Assembly (NCBI GenBank): GCA_041658705.1 | Contig: JBAZZT010000005.1 | Location: 36,462 to 100,461 of the forward strand | DNA: 64,000 bases | DNA from: CAIKNB01 sp041658705 | Lineage (GTDB): Bacteria > Patescibacteriota > Patescibacteriia > 2-12-FULL-60-25 | Reading direction: 5' to 3' | Shown: positions 63,976 through 64,000 of the stretch, one piece after another | How the letters are laid out: every line of letters starts with the position of its first letter | Position numbering within the stretch: the stretch's first letter is position 1 | The notes under the pieces: generated by a model | Database searches by the model: none | The model's input: the letters and a program-made list of their open reading frames with translations, nothing else | Told to the model about the DNA's origin: nothing | Translations under genes and position numbers: made by a program

Positions 63976-64000
63976 ATGCCAAAAAAAACACTGTCCGACA
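63976..64000 (+). CDS. Possible gene start cut by the window edge
   Basis: An ATG at 63976 (MPKKTLSD...) is open to the window end. Nothing more can be said from eight codons. Confidence 0.25.

Noticed and set aside
1..64000. CRISPR array or cas genes
   Set aside because: No direct repeats of 25-37 bases with regular unique spacers were found; the tandem words are too short and are inverted, not spaced.
1..64000. UGA recoded as Gly or Trp
   Set aside because: TGA serves as a normal terminal stop in many genes (mnmA, alpha-neighbour genes, AbrB and others) and does not appear inside conserved proteins.

Overview
The window looks like a piece of a Patescibacteria (Candidate Phyla Radiation) chromosome, most likely from the Parcubacteria side; this is an inference. 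The supporting traits are an alanyl-tRNA synthetase that stops after its editing domain, an RNA polymerase alpha subunit without its C-terminal domain, a short HrcA, a PriA without helicase motifs, many housekeeping genes without a Shine-Dalgarno sequence, and no biosynthetic pathways beyond CTP synthase and cell-surface sugar genes. TGA is used as a normal stop, which argues against the UGA-recoding CPR lineages. GC is moderately high by eye (about 50-55%), with clearly AT-richer patches at 3.6-4.2 kb and 25.6-27.1 kb.

Layout. 0-4.6 kb: mnmA (cut by the window edge), a membrane sensor-like protein, alaS, a VanX-like dipeptidase and a MazG-like pyrophosphohydrolase. 4.7-9.1 kb: a ribosomal protein operon (infA, rpmJ, rpsM, rpsK, rpsD, rpoA, rplQ, rplM, rpsI) behind a strong promoter. 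9.1-12.4 kb: four orphan genes, each with a strong ribosome binding site and its own terminator. 12.5-19.3 kb: a surface-glycan locus (flippase, two glycosyltransferases, a Wzy/ligase-like polymerase, a 652-residue unknown protein). 19.6-25.4 kb: a minus-strand operon (secreted protein, LigB/Memo-like protein, priA, def, fmt). 25.4-27.2 kb: an AT-rich module with a tRNA remnant, RidA and inositol-phosphatase genes, an integron attC-like site and flanking 30-bp direct repeats. 27.7-28.0 kb: a structured non-coding RNA of unknown family. 28-39 kb: more membrane and glycan genes, a HIT protein, rmlB, a PEGA-domain protein, a C-terminal processing protease and a Nudix protein. 39.4-46.4 kb: pyrG, two orphan genes, rpmA, a NifU-like protein and mraY-ftsW-murG. 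46.6-48.8 kb: three more orphan genes and tRNA-Lys. 48.9-51.4 kb: glycosyltransferases flanking a translin-family gene. 51.4-57.3 kb: an AbrB-regulated MacB-type efflux operon. 57.9-63.2 kb: the heat-shock operon hrcA-grpE-hsp20-dnaK-DUF3467-dnaJ behind a perfect CIRCE operator.

The most unusual property is the repeat content. At some 20 places the space between genes is filled by imperfect palindromes built from a short word repeated with small changes. The word differs between loci but the architecture is the same. A second layer of ordinary REP-like palindromes has entered coding sequences in frame (the polymerase gene, fmt twice, one glycosyltransferase). A 127-bp MITE-like element has split two coupled genes while recreating the start codon of the second. 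Two gene classes also differ in their signals: orphan genes carry strong Shine-Dalgarno sequences and private terminators, whereas several long genes appear leaderless, with a -10 box 5-11 bases before the start codon.
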